DNA from: Simmondsia chinensis
Lineage: Eukaryota; Streptophyta; Magnoliopsida; Caryophyllales; Simmondsiaceae
DNA: 64,000 nucleotides
NCBI GenBank assembly: GCA_018398585.1
Contig: JAGTTD010000019.1
Span: 5,307,702-5,371,701, forward strand
Reading direction: 5' to 3'
In this document: positions 19,938 through 30,062 of the stretch, piece after piece
Numbering within the stretch: position 1 is the first letter of the stretch
Layout: each line of letters begins with the position of its first letter
Notes under the pieces: generated by a model
Seen by the model: only the letters and a program-made list of their open reading frames with translations
Told to the model about the DNA's origin: nothing
The model's database searches: none
Program-made: the position numbers and the translations under genes

Positions 19938-20613
19938 TGTTGGTGTATTTTCAAAATGTATGTGATTGTCCTATACTTGATTAAGTGTTTTGAACTTGTA
20001 TGGGATGTGTGTCGACACACAGGGCCCATGTGTCGATACACAATCCAACAGTGCCATTTGTATGTCGACACACAAATCTTACAGAATTACAGTAACATTT
20101 TGATAAGTTTGAGACATCTTTTGAACCTTATTTTCTTATATTATTTTCCCCTATTATTTAAGAGAACACATATGAAATGTGTTTATTTGCAATAATTGTG
20201 TAATATTAAAAAAGAAAGTGACTCTTCATAAAGGGATGTGTCCCTTCTTGAAGAGACACTTGAAAAACTATAAATAGCCCTTTGGGGGGATTCATTTCAG
20301 AGAGAAGAAAAGAGAATTCTCTTTTCATGTTTTGAGAAATAAAATACAATTGCAAGTAGCACTTGAAAAATTCATATTTGTAAAAGTCTTTGAAAAGGTT
20401 GTTCTCATTCATATCACTATGTCTCTCCCTTTACATATTCTCTTCTTCATATATGGTTGTCGTTGTATCCCCGAGGATATTTCGTATACCGAAATAAGCC
20501 TTAAGGAAAGTGATTACACGCCTCAACACCTGAGATCTCTCGGTTACCCGGTTCCCGGTATTTTGGGAAATTTTACAAGTATTTTGCAAGTATTTCGATA
20601 ATCTGTTCTTACA
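19938..20613 (+). repeat. right LTR
   Basis: 676 bp. Same motifs as the left LTR, including TGTGTGTCGACACACA and the TATAAATA box at 20270-20277. It contains an extra short duplication, CAAGTATTTTGCAAGTATTT, near the 3' end. Confidence 0.9.
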
Positions 20614-20618
20614 GCTAC

Positions 20619-21813
20619 TTGTTTGCTGAAAGGAGCTCCTACGGCATATCCTTACCCTGGTAACAAAAAGGCTTAGAACAACAAAGACGAGGGTTATTTC
20701 CTAAAGAGGTCCCTGTATTTCATTTACTCAGTCAATTTACTGCTTGTATTTCTAATTGTACCGATAAAATGTAAACTTGGCAATTGACAAAATTAAAAGT
20801 GGCAAGACTAAATCGATACAATGAACAAAGTACAAAAACCTCTACCCCAAATAACCTATAATTACATTATATAGCATTGGTGTGCCAGCTCTCAGTGCTG
20901 GCTTTGCATTTGTAATGACTAATAGAACAACATTATAAAACTAATGGACTTCAAGAAAACAGATTCTAATTGCGTATTAGTACCATTACAAGGTGCATTC
21001 AATCAGATAGTCCTGAAAGATATGTATATTGTTCTAAGTGTATACAAACGAGTGTGTTTATTTATCATTTTTAACATAAAATTTCTTGTTCTAGATAGCT
21101 TGTGGACCACGGACCAAGGACTCATTGCCAACGAACTACAACGACGTTTGGTTTAAAGGAAAACATTTTTCTTCTTGGAAAATTTTCTTTTACAAAATAT
21201 CTTCAATTAGAATTATTTTTTCTTAAAAATTTTTGTCTTTCTATTTAAAAAAATAGTTCATATTACAAATTTATATGTGGTTCACGCTTAACCAAGTTAA
21301 TAACGCGAGATTACTACAGAAAACAATTTTCCCTCCATGAAAGAAATTATTTCCCCTTTCAGTCAGAGACGTTACCTTCCCCTTAATAAAGGAAAATATT
21401 TTCCATATTTGTTGATCGTTGCTACAAAGTCATGTAAAGACATAATAGAATTAAGATGGAAAATCACTTCAAAAACAGTAGTAAAAGTCGCAAATGGTAA
21501 CAGGAAAGGAATCTGCTATAAGTCACCAGTTTTTGGTATTCAGTACAGCGACACTGAGATTATGACTTGGACACGGAAAAACTTATCATACAATACAAGG
21601 GCTTTTTATGTACTCTGATTATCTCACTTACACCAGCTTTATTTTTCATTTTCACAACTGTGACAAGTACAACCACCATGGCGTTGGATTTTCTCTCTCT
21701 CTCTCTCTTTTGGGGGGATATTCTATGCAGGATAACAAACATCAACACTTTAAAAATAAAAATAAAAATAAAAATAAAAAAACCAAAGGCACTCAGATCA
21801 TACCATCTCTAGC
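20619..21813. other. spacer between Copia element and HSP70-8
   Basis: 20619-21140 shows nothing recognised. 21148-21400 (CGTTTGGTTTAAAGGAAAAC start, GGAAAATATTTTCC near the end) looks like a MITE remnant, without confirmed ends. AATAAA on the minus strand near 21642 could be the HSP70-8 poly(A) signal. (AAAAAT)n runs at 21751-21780 and CT repeats at 21693-21708. Confidence 0.4.
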
Positions 21814-23535
21814 TCATGGATGAGTCTTCTTCTGCACGGTGATCAAGTCCAAGGTCGAGCCGTAGGTTCGGTTTAAGGCTTCAGCACACCAACCATGACC
21901 ATCATCGACAGTTGGCATCTTCACCTCCATGATCGGAGTCACGGCTTGCTGGTTCCCAGGCATGACAACCCCAGCTAAAACCCTCAACACATTTGTTGCA
22001 TCAATGTCCATGCACACGTTGATCTCCGGTACTCCTTTTGGAGCTGCAGGGATCGCTGTAATCTTGAAATATCCCAAGAGATGGTTCTTTTCTATCTTGG
22101 TCTCTTCACCTTCATAAACAACAATCAGGGCTTCGGTTTGGTTATCATGAACCGTTGTAAAAACCAGGTCTTTCCTTGCCGGAACTGTCGTGTTTTGTTG
22201 TATGATAGGTACAAAGCTATTTCCATCAGCTCGAATGCCGATGCTCAATGGAGTCGCTTGGATTGTCAGGAGGTCGAGATGCCCAAATGGGTCACTAATT
22301 CCAGAAGCTACCGCACCTTCTAGTGCAGCACCAGAAACAACAGCTTCTAATGGGTTCATTCCTTCATAAAGTTTCTCCTTTTTACCTGTAATTTTCACTA
22401 TATCCCTTAGCTTTGGAATGTTTGAACATCCTCCCACAAGTATTACATCAGTCAGATCCCCTGCTCCCACTTTTGCACAATTCAGACACTGCCTTATTAG
22501 GCTCTCACACTTCTCGAACACCTCGCGGTTCACGCTCTCAAATTCCTCTCTACCCAGACCCTTCGATATCTTTTGTCCGTTCCCAAGGTCAACGTTAATA
22601 TCTACACTCATTTGATACGAAAGCTTATGAATTGCATTCTGGGTTGCAACTCGAAGTAAAGCCATTGATTTGATCTGATTGATACCACGACTTGATAAAA
22701 GAGTATCCAATTCAGGCAAGAGATAGCGCATCGTGTTCTGAAGAATATCTTCACCTCCGATAGCAGTTCCTGCCAGAGCCCTTATATGAGAGACACCACC
22801 AGCAGTTGCACTAACAGCAACATCAGAATAACCAGCACCCATATTGAAAATAAGCGCGATCTTCTCACTTCCACTGCCCATGTTCTCATGAACAGCCTGT
22901 TGCTGCTGCTGCGCATACAAAAGAGCGACAGCAGTGGGTTCAGGCATCAACCTTAGGACATGAAGGCCAGCCATTGCACACGCTCGTTCTATCCTAGTAA
23001 GTTGAAAACGGCTGAATGACACCGGTATGGTCAAAACCACGTTCCTTACTGGTCTCTTTAACTGAATCTCTGCCATGGCTCTCAGTTCGACAAGGAATAT
23101 CGCGAGAACTTCTTCTGGGGTAGTAGATCTCCAAGCGCCCTTGACCAAGGCAGCAATAAAAGGGCGGACACCGATGTCTAATGTTTGTACTAAAAAGGGG
23201 AGGCTTTTGCTTGAATGGACAACAGGGTCAGTGTCTACCCTGCCAATAAGGCGTTTCATGTTGACGATTGCAGCACCAGACAAAATCTCATAGTCATGGG
23301 CATGCTGGCTGCTAACTCCACCAGTAGGAACATCATCTTTGAAACTGACATACGACTGCATCATCTTTTGGTCTCTGGTGTTCTTAAGAAGCTCTACTTC
23401 AGAGCCATTCCAAAATGCCACACTGCACTGTGAAGTGCCAATGTCTATACCAATAGCAATTTCAGGGAATACTGACGATCTTTCGTCGCCGGTGGTTTCA
23501 CTGTCAGATGCCACAGTGTAAGCTGGTTGAGCCAT
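21814..23535 (-). CDS. HSP70-8: Heat shock 70 kDa protein 8 type, short plant Hsp70 (HSP70T-2)
   Basis: Single coding exon of 573 codons from ATG (23533-23535) to TGA (21814-21816). The start MAQPAYTVASDSE and the end RTYGSTLDLITVQKK match Arabidopsis AT2G32120 almost in full length. The ATPase phosphate-1 loop is GIDIGTSQCSV (29-39). ERACAMAGLHVLRLMPEPTA marks the connect region. The phosphate-2 region reads NMGAGYSDVA instead of the usual DLGGGTFDV, so nucleotide handling may be altered. VGGCSNIPKLR is the adenosine motif. The C-terminal lid and EEVD motif of full-length Hsp70 are absent, as is normal for this subfamily. It is expected to be a cytosolic chaperone-like protein; its clients are unknown. 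The open frame continues 34 codons upstream of the ATG without another ATG, through a G run that would be intron or 5'UTR. Confidence 0.95.
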   Translation of the reverse strand: MAQPAYTVASDSETTGDERSSVFPEIAIGIDIGTSQCSVAFWNGSEVELLKNTRDQKMMQSYVSFKDDVPTGGVSSQHAHDYEILSGAAIVNMKRLIGRVDTDPVVHSSKSLPFLVQTLDIGVRPFIAALVKGAWRSTTPEEVLAIFLVELRAMAEIQLKRPVRNVVLTIPVSFSRFQLTRIERACAMAGLHVLRLMPEPTAVALLYAQQQQQAVHENMGSGSEKIALIFNMGAGYSDVAVSATAGGVSHIRALAGTAIGGEDILQNTMRYLLPELDTLLSSRGINQIKSMALLRVATQNAIHKLSYQMSVDINVDLGNGQKISKGLGREEFESVNREVFEKCESLIRQCLNCAKVGAGDLTDVILVGGCSNIPKLRDIVKITGKKEKLYEGMNPLEAVVSGAALEGAVASGISDPFGHLDLLTIQATPLSIGIRADGNSFVPIIQQNTTVPARKDLVFTTVHDNQTEALIVVYEGEETKIEKNHLLGYFKITAIPAAPKGVPEINVCMDIDATNVLRVLAGVVMPGNQQAVTPIMEVKMPTVDDGHGWCAEALNRTYGSTLDLITVQKKTHP

Positions 23536-23550
23536 TATTGCATCCAAGAA

Positions 23551-23563
23551 ACTGAGTTGACCC

Positions 23564-23594
<31 letters not shown>

Positions 23595-23821
23595 AGATGA
23601 AGTTAGAAGTATAAGCGAAACCACATATGTTAGGCAATATACCCCAAGAACTAGGTTTGATTTAGATACCAAAACCAAATCTGAGCTTCAAACGAGAAAA
23701 TAAGGAAGAAAGAGAAACAATGACACTAAGATTTAGGTGAAAAACACTCAAAATGAGGAAAAAACAACAAGAGATAGAGAACTTCATTAAATCTGAAAAC
23801 GGAGTGTTATGAGCTACTCAC
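23551..23821 (-). other. probable 5'UTR intron of HSP70-8
   Basis: On the minus strand the donor CTG|GTGAGT ends an exon at 23822, and an acceptor CAACTCAG ends at 23552, 16 bases before the ATG. A T11 tract is followed by a run of 24 Gs (23561-23584) just before the acceptor, which is unusual for a branch/polypyrimidine region. The assignment is an inference from splice-site consensus. Confidence 0.45.
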
Positions 23822-23869
23822 CAGTCATGCTCTCTCTTTTCTGTATCTTGGGCAAAAACCCTACAAGAA

Positions 23870-23945
23870 TATCTATAGTGGAGAAAAGAAGCACACCCTA
23901 TAAAAGGTAAGCCCAACCGGATAAATGAGGGCCCAATTCCTCCAC
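23870..23945 (-). promoter_or_regulatory. candidate proximal HSP70-8 promoter
   Basis: On the minus strand CCTTTTATAGGG (23897-23908) is a TATA-like box about 75 bp upstream of the 5'UTR donor. Two TGGGCY (site II) motifs lie upstream at 23909-23935, and a telo-box-like AGGGTTTTTGCCC is downstream near 23855. Confidence 0.4.
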
Positions 23946-23949
23946 TCCA

Positions 23950-25590
23950 CCTCATACCTTCGCTTGGAATTTTAGACTTAAAAATTTCAAACACAGCACA
24001 AAAACGTATTTAGAGTAGACTTATGTACTGTGATAGAGTTAATCACTTGATTTGTATCTTGATTAAGACCTAGTCCCTTACCAACACAAACGAGGTCTTT
24101 CTTTGTTCTGCACTAGACTTAAGCCATCCAATACTAAAATTTCAACCATGGACATGAACTTGGCGGTTAAAAATTAGTTAGATTCAAGAGTTCAAGCATC
24201 AATGTATAAACCTAATAGACAACTTCAACTACTGCTAACGGGTTTTGAAATATTAGAGTACTTATAATTCTAATATATCTTAGGACTCTATCTAAGGCTC
24301 TATCTTAAGATGATATTTATCATCATCTTTATCTACAACGAAATCTTATATTCTCTATAAGTATAGTGGTATATAACCCTTTTACTTGTTAGAAAACACA
24401 ACAGCCAAAGCACAACAAAAAATTTAACGAGAAAATGAAATCAAACACACACGATTTACATGGTTAGGCCAAAATTGCCTACATCCACGGAGTTGTAGAG
24501 ATATTTTATTTATTAATATGTTCAGAGTTTTTTTCCTAATTCACTCTTAAGTCTCAAACCCCTAAAACAGCGTTTGTATAGGCACAAGCGAGTATTCCTA
24601 ATCTGTCCAGCTGAGATCACCAAAACAAGCCTGAGACCAAATCAAGGCCTCCTCTCCATAGACTTGGCCCATAACAATATAAAACTAAGCTCCACACAGG
24701 AATTCTAACATTACTTATATAGATCCACATTTTGGCTAATATATTGATCCTATATTTCAACTTTTTTACTAGGGACCTATGAAATTTAACACCACTTAGA
24801 AACAATATTTGAAGAAAGCACAAGTACACAGAGATCCTGAGGCTCACCAGACTAAGTGTTCCTGTAGTCTTCATGCTAACCCAAGTCCTTGATATTTACA
24901 TGAAGCCCTTAAAGCTTAAAACCAAGCAATAGCACCAATAGATGACCTATTTTGAATTCTATAAATTAAACCAGGCCCTACCTTGGTGGGAGCTTCTTTA
25001 AGGCACTGAATTATTGTTGTTGTTATTGTAAAACATAAGGTACAACCTAAAATCAGGCTGATCTCAAGATTTTAGGGCCTCAAAACAAGTTTTAACTGGT
25101 GGGTGCTTTTTATGGTAACAAAGGTACCTGAGTATTATTCATAGGTTATTATTTCTTCAAATTATGAAAAATAATATACAATAGAAGTGAACCCATAGTG
25201 TAATTAAGTTTTTAAAGGGGACTTGAACAAATTTCAAAAACAACTTCTTTAGAGAGCAGCATCCTACAAAAGTGAGACCATGTACATTTTATTCTCCCCA
25301 AACTCTGTTGATGAAGCCTCTTTGAGGCATAATCTGAGCCATTCCAAGCTAATTCCAAACACAATTCACGTAAATTTCATACTTTCAAGCTATTCAAATG
25401 AGAAAAAAGGAAATCCAAACAGGCTCCATACTCCATACACCACACCACATCCAATTCTATATCTAACAAAACATGGATTCAAAATCATAAAGAGCGCAAA
25501 AAAACAAAAAAGCAAATCAAACGCTGATTACCGGTAAAAATCAAGCGAATTCAAGTTGGCGAATACTAATTTAATGGTTAATGGAAACAA
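23950..25590. other. HSP70-8 upstream spacer with retroelement remnants
   Basis: 24440-24510 contains GATTTACATGGTTAGGCC and CCTACATCCACGG, strings typical of plant LTR-retroelement ends. 24965-25028 is a plus-strand RTE/SINE tail (GGTGGGAGC, then ATTGTTGTTGTTATTG). No coding region was recognised. Confidence 0.4.
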
Positions 25591-25895
25591 TACTTACTGC
25601 TTAGACAAAATCAAAGCCAAGCAAATGCCTGAGGTGGAAAGGGGAGATTGATACAAACACTTTCAATCGACAAGAGACTCGAAGAACTGAATAGCAATCA
25701 CTCTAGAGCATACCAGACGAAGTAAGAGAGAGAGAGAGGGGGAAACTTTGCAAAGAAAAACTATTTAAAGTGATTAGCAGAGCTCGCCAGAAAGGTCGAG
25801 ACATTGTATGATTTACTGGAACATGCTGGGCTTGGATTTTAAATGAGATTGGGCCTAGTTATATGTTTGGTTTGGGCTGACAATTTGGGCCTTGT
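25590..25895 (-). promoter_or_regulatory. candidate distal HSP70-8 promoter and first exon
   Basis: On the minus strand CTTTAAATAG (25762-25771) is a TATA-like box followed by a CT-rich initiator region (25723-25742) and a strong donor, AGCA|GTAAGTAT, near 25600. Three TGGGCY motifs lie upstream at 25850-25895. This could be the main start, with a long 5'UTR intron reaching towards 23850, or an alternative start. No other minus-strand gene is seen between here and HSP70-8. Confidence 0.4.
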
Positions 25896-25939
25896 TTTAT
25901 TTGTTGATAGTGACTTTAGATAGATAGTTTAAGGATTGT

Positions 25940-26530
25940 AGGGAGTAGGGCTAAACCAAGTCGGCTTGTAGGCCGGTTTGACTTGTGTAGGGTTCGTATA
26001 AGCCGACTCAAGAGCTAGCTCAACTCATTTAAGGGTGGCCCATTTCAATAAATGAGCCAAATCAAATTGAGGCCGACTCGGCTCGAAAGACTCATGTGCT
26101 AGGTTATTTATGTGCTCATGAGTTAGCTCGTTTATGAGCTCACATGTCTAGATTGTGCCATGTGATACTTCCTCCACCATTCATTATGTGTTTTTATTTG
26201 GATATTTCCATGCATGATTTATTTTTTACCCTTTTCTAACAACCCAAGTAACAATAATCATAAATAATTCTAACGAGCCTGGTAAATGAACCCATGAGCC
26301 GATGTGTAAATGAGCCATAAAGCTCCATGAGCCAGCTCCCCAAATAATCAAACCTAAATGATACTGATACTGAACCGGTCTCATTTAATTAACGAGTCAA
26401 GCCGAACACAGATATACGGCTCGATTAAATAAGTGGTACTGATATCGAGCCTGTCTCATTTAGTTAACTAGTTGAGTCAAGCTAGCCGTGGCTTGGCTCC
26501 ATTCGGCTCATTTGAAACCCTTGGTATTTA
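25940..26530 (+). mobile_element. hAT-like MITE, degenerate
   Basis: It starts TAGGGCTAAACCAAGTCGGC and ends CGGCTCATTTGAAACCCT, inverted ends of the type also seen at 55481-55931. The interior repeats GAGC/GGCTC strings (GAGCTAGCTC, GAGCCGACTC-like). I could not identify a matching 8-bp TSD. Confidence 0.45.
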
Positions 26531-26882
26531 ACAAATGATGGGATTTTTAGTAAACTGTAAGTGTTTATGAAGGTATTCGATTAGTTATAGCTGAGTATAT
26601 CGAGTTTTGTGAAATAAATTTTTAGTCTGCAAAGCTTATATCAGAGTTTTTAGTGCAATTATTAAGGTGAAATAATTTTTCAGACCCACTATTGATAATT
26701 GCTTGATCGAATTTTTCAGCAAGGATAAATTATGTTCATTAGAACACTTTATTTTGCTAAGATAAGAAAACAATGAGTTTTGCTATAGTAAAAAAAAAAA
26801 AATGAAAAATATAAACCAATGATCAGTTGACAAGTCACCCACAATCCGATTGTTCGTATTTGCTGGCTTCACTCACCTAGCG

Positions 26883-28290
26883 ATGGCAATAGGGTGGCGC
26901 AGGTACAGCGGTTGCCATTTCCGAACTCATATTTATTAGGGATGTTCATGAGTATGGGTATACTCATGATCCACTCAACCCAAGGAGATTGGGTTGGGTT
27001 AGGTTTGGTACCCATTAGAAGTTGGTTGCTAATGGGCCCAATTATGGATACCCATAGGTAACTTGGGTGGTTTTAGGTTATCCATAGGTAACTCTTAATC
27101 TTTTTTATTCTCTAAGTACTAAACTAGAGTGTTTTTTATATAGCCTACTAATCCCTAAGTGCAAATTTCTATAAGCTAGAATTTTCAAAACGGAAAATTA
27201 TTATTTTGGTACTGTGAGATTTGAACATTTATACTTAAATACCCTGACATTTCAATATATATAATGAGGTATATTGAAATTTGAATATTTTATTGCTAGG
27301 TATCTTATGTCAAAAGTTGATCAATTTTTGTAAGAATCAGACCAACTTGATACAAAAAATGATGATATAGTACATAATGACGATAGCATAAATAAATCAT
27401 GCCTATCTTTAAGCAAAAATTTAGCAAATTGCGATAAAAAATTCCTTGAATGTTGATATGAACTACCTAAATATTGTCAAAATTATGTGACATGTTAGCA
27501 TTGTTAGCAAAATATCATCAAATTTGAATGAATATACTTATATATTATTGAAACCAAGTTCAATTTTAATATTTTCAATGAAAACCTTTCGAATTTTAAC
27601 AAAAGGGTACCTGATTAATAAAATTTTAAACATTCAAGGCACCTAAATGATAAATTGTTTAAATCCCAAGGTATTACATTATATATATTGAAATGTCATG
27701 ATACATAAATAATAAATTGCCAAACCTCGGGAAATCTAATTAATTAAACTAGATTATAAGTTGAGTTTGTTTTGTCAATAAAATCCTAGAAAAAATCATA
27801 TTTAATTCAAATTCACATGAAAATAAATATAATACAATAGATATTTAAATTAAGAAATTTCGATCTAAATCACGTAATTATATTATGTTTTTGGATCCAT
27901 AGCCTTTTAAAACCAAGTCAATAACATGTTAAAGTTAAATAAGTTTTATTTGTAAAATGAATTTACGGGTTGACCCATCCAGACCCAAAACTGACCCAAC
28001 CTAGACCCGTAGTGTAATCGGTTTGTGGGTCTGGGTTGGGTATTAAATGGGTCTCTTTAAATATAAACCAAACCCAACCCAACCTAACCCACCCAATGTT
28101 CACCCCTATTCATATCTGTCACCAATCGAACTACCCATTATGGTTATAAAGTGAATGCTCTTACCGACCTCGGCAAGTCAAGTTCATACCCCTCCCGACC
28201 CCATTGCTCAATGGGTATCCAGTGGGTTTTAATACCAACCCATACCCATTCTGATATGCGTAATGCAATGCTTATCCATACCCATTCTTG
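26883..28290 (+). mobile_element. hAT-like MITE remnant split by a second hAT-like element
   Basis: The left end GATGGCAATAGGGTGG resembles the terminus of the hAT MITE at 61275-61789 (GGCAATAGGGTGG inverted). Its interior resumes at about 28110 (ACCCATACCCATTC strings). The right end is lost. Confidence 0.4.
26935..28109 (+). mobile_element. non-autonomous hAT-like element
   Basis: Terminal inverted repeats ATTAGGGATGTTCAT and ATGTTCACCCCTAT lie at the ends, with G/C-rich subterminal ACCCAACC and GGGTTGGG strings. The flanks tcatattt/tcatatct give an 8-bp TSD with one mismatch. The interior (about 27195-27730) is itself an imperfect inverted repeat and may be a nested MITE. There is no coding sequence. 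Confidence 0.5.
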
Positions 28291-29037
28291 TATAATAATT
28301 TAATTTTACCGTTTAAAATTCAATTATATTTTGCTATATTTTTTATGCATAAATCAAAAAATTAATTCGAGTTATATAATTTTTAATTTCAAAATTAAGT
28401 AGACACAAATTGGAGTAGATACATGTTAAAAAAAAAAAAAAAAAAGAAACAAAAAAAAAAGGTTGAAAATTTTGGGTATATATAATAGTTTGGACGAAAA
28501 ATGTGAGGATGTTAAGGGAAAAGGAATGTCTTAAGCCAAGTTTTAAACTAAAAATGCATTTCACTGAAATCAGTGGGCTAGAAAATTCAAACCCAAAGTT
28601 TATGGATTAAAAAATTAATTTACTGAATTACATGATATTAAAGTATAATTAACTCTAAAAATTTTCATCTTTAATTTGACTTATTTGGAAAAATTTACTG
28701 CTCGGAATTCAGTTTGAGACATTCGATAGGAAAAAAAGTTCTGTATAACATAAGTCAAGAGCGCTACTTCAGTCTCAATCAACATTCCAACATGTTCAAA
28801 TGGAAAGAGTCTTTTTTTTCTTATGTTTAATCTCTCAAGAAGGGTATTGCAACCTCATCGGACCTTTTTGGACCGCAAAAATAACTTTCTATGGGCCTCT
28901 CTACCTATTTCACAACAAGCACTTGGGTAGCATTTCAGTTAAGAGTAAACAGTCTACATGCAAGTTTAGTATAAAATCCCACATTGAAATTTTGATGGTA
29001 AAAAGATTAATTTATAGGAAAATTAGTAGGGTTTAAT
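28291..29037. other. spacer, nothing recognised
   Basis: AT-rich sequence with an A-rich run at 28428-28460. No gene, repeat end or RNA gene seen. Confidence 0.45.
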
Positions 29038-29432
29038 TTTGATGGCTTCGACCCACCTAGGGTGGCAAAGTTGCTTGCTAACTGAGGTGGTTGGTTTTGG
29101 GGTTGAGGTTTCAGTCCAGCTCCTGTTTCCCGTGCTTTGTTTGTCTGATTTTTCTTCAGCTGAGTTTCAGCCAGGTGGTCTTTTGGGTGGCTCTGCTTCA
29201 CCTTCTTCCGTCGTCCTGTCTTTTTTGTTTTTTTGTCCCCTTCTCCTGTTATGATGGTCGTGGTTTGTTCTATTTTTGGTTTGGTTGCGCCTGTTTCTTG
29301 TTGTTGTCTCCCTGTTTTTCTCTTTTAGGTTTGTTCTGTAAGTCTCCCGGTTTCGGAATTTCCAGGGGCTCGTTTTGCTGAGTTCTCTGTTTTGTTGCGC
29401 GGTTTTGCCGCTAATTATCAAAAAAAAAAATT
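29038..29432 (+). mobile_element. L1-type LINE 3'UTR fragment
   Basis: A T/G-rich plus strand ends GTTTTGCCGCTAATTATC followed by an A run (29420-29430). The same end occurs at 30035-30060 on the tRNA-headed SINE. It gives no reverse-transcriptase reading frame. The open frames here have no family resemblance. Confidence 0.5.
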
Positions 29433-29433
29433 C

Positions 29434-29555
29434 TAGTGAGTTGCTACACCTATTACCAATTGATTTTATGATAGAACCTCACTTAGGCTTAAATGTGGAT
29501 CTCATGTATGCCAATTTCATGGGTTGGGCTTAAAGGCCCGGTGAAATTTAACAAT
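29434..29555 (+). repeat. LTR-like dispersed repeat, copy 3
   Basis: TAGTGAGTTGCTACACC, then CCAATTGATTTTATGATAG, ATCTCATGTATGCCAA and the AAATTTAACA end: the same family as 2020-2152 and 4400-4840. Confidence 0.5.
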
Positions 29556-29829
29556 TTTGAGTTTTCTACCTCCATCTAGCACTTATATTTAAGATGTCCG
29601 TCTTCTCTTCTTCCTTTTTCACCATATATTAATGCCAGGCATCAATTAATTATCAAAAATTATCTAGACATTTCAAAGGCTTGAAGCGCGATTGGGTGTT
29701 CAGGAAAAAAAAAAACTTGGTTTGAATTATAATGGTAACGATTTGGATATAGTTGAATTTTTTGTAAGGATGGACTAGGGCTGTAATTGGACCTCACCTT
29801 TGTTAATCTCTCTCCAGCTTTAATGTGAT

Positions 29830-30062
29830 TCGACGACTTTCCCTACACCGGGTCTTAGCCTAGTGGTGATGCAACCATAAAGTGAGTGCCTGTTTGATTC
29901 TTTTTGCCCGTTTGTTTTTTCTGCCATGTAATTTTATTTTACTAGCTGTCTGTTTAACTTTTATTTCTTACTCTCACTTTTATATGAGTCATTAAGGCCT
30001 CATTTGTATAAGTGGTCTATTTTGCACTGTAATTTTGCCGCTAATTATCGTAAAAAAAAAAC
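29830..30062 (+). mobile_element. tRNA-headed SINE with L1-type tail
   Basis: The head has an A box, TAGCCTAGTGGTGATG (29857), and a B-box-like CTGTTTGATTC about 35 bp later, the spacing of a tRNA promoter. The 3' end TTTTGCCGCTAATTATC plus an A run matches the L1-like fragment at 29415-29430, so it probably uses L1 machinery. TSDs were not identified. Confidence 0.6.

Larger units (their letters stand above)
15058..20613 (+). mobile_element. Copia-type LTR retrotransposon with intact LTRs and decayed interior
   Basis: LTRs at 15058-15719 and 19938-20613 begin TGTTGGTG and end CTTACA. By eye they differ by about 15 substitutions plus a 13-bp insertion in the right copy, so the insertion is young. 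The flanks are gctat (15053-15057) and gctac (20614-20618), a TSD with one mismatch. A purine tract, GGTGGGAGAA, precedes the right LTR. I do not recognise a primer-binding site after the left LTR. The 4.2-kb interior is AT-rich with no long ORF. Only a stop-ridden RNase H remnant near 19010-19340 shows its Copia origin. It probably depends on relatives for movement. It lies about 120 bp after the stop of the cysteine-rich protein gene. Confidence 0.88.

Noticed and set aside
23536..23637. 34-residue N-terminal extension of HSP70-8
   Set aside because: It has no ATG, encodes a glycine run from the G24 tract, and is better explained as 5'UTR or intron.
29039..29381. Overlapping open frames in the L1-like 3' region
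   Set aside because: Low-complexity T/G-rich reading in several frames beside a poly(A) end; this is UTR, not protein.
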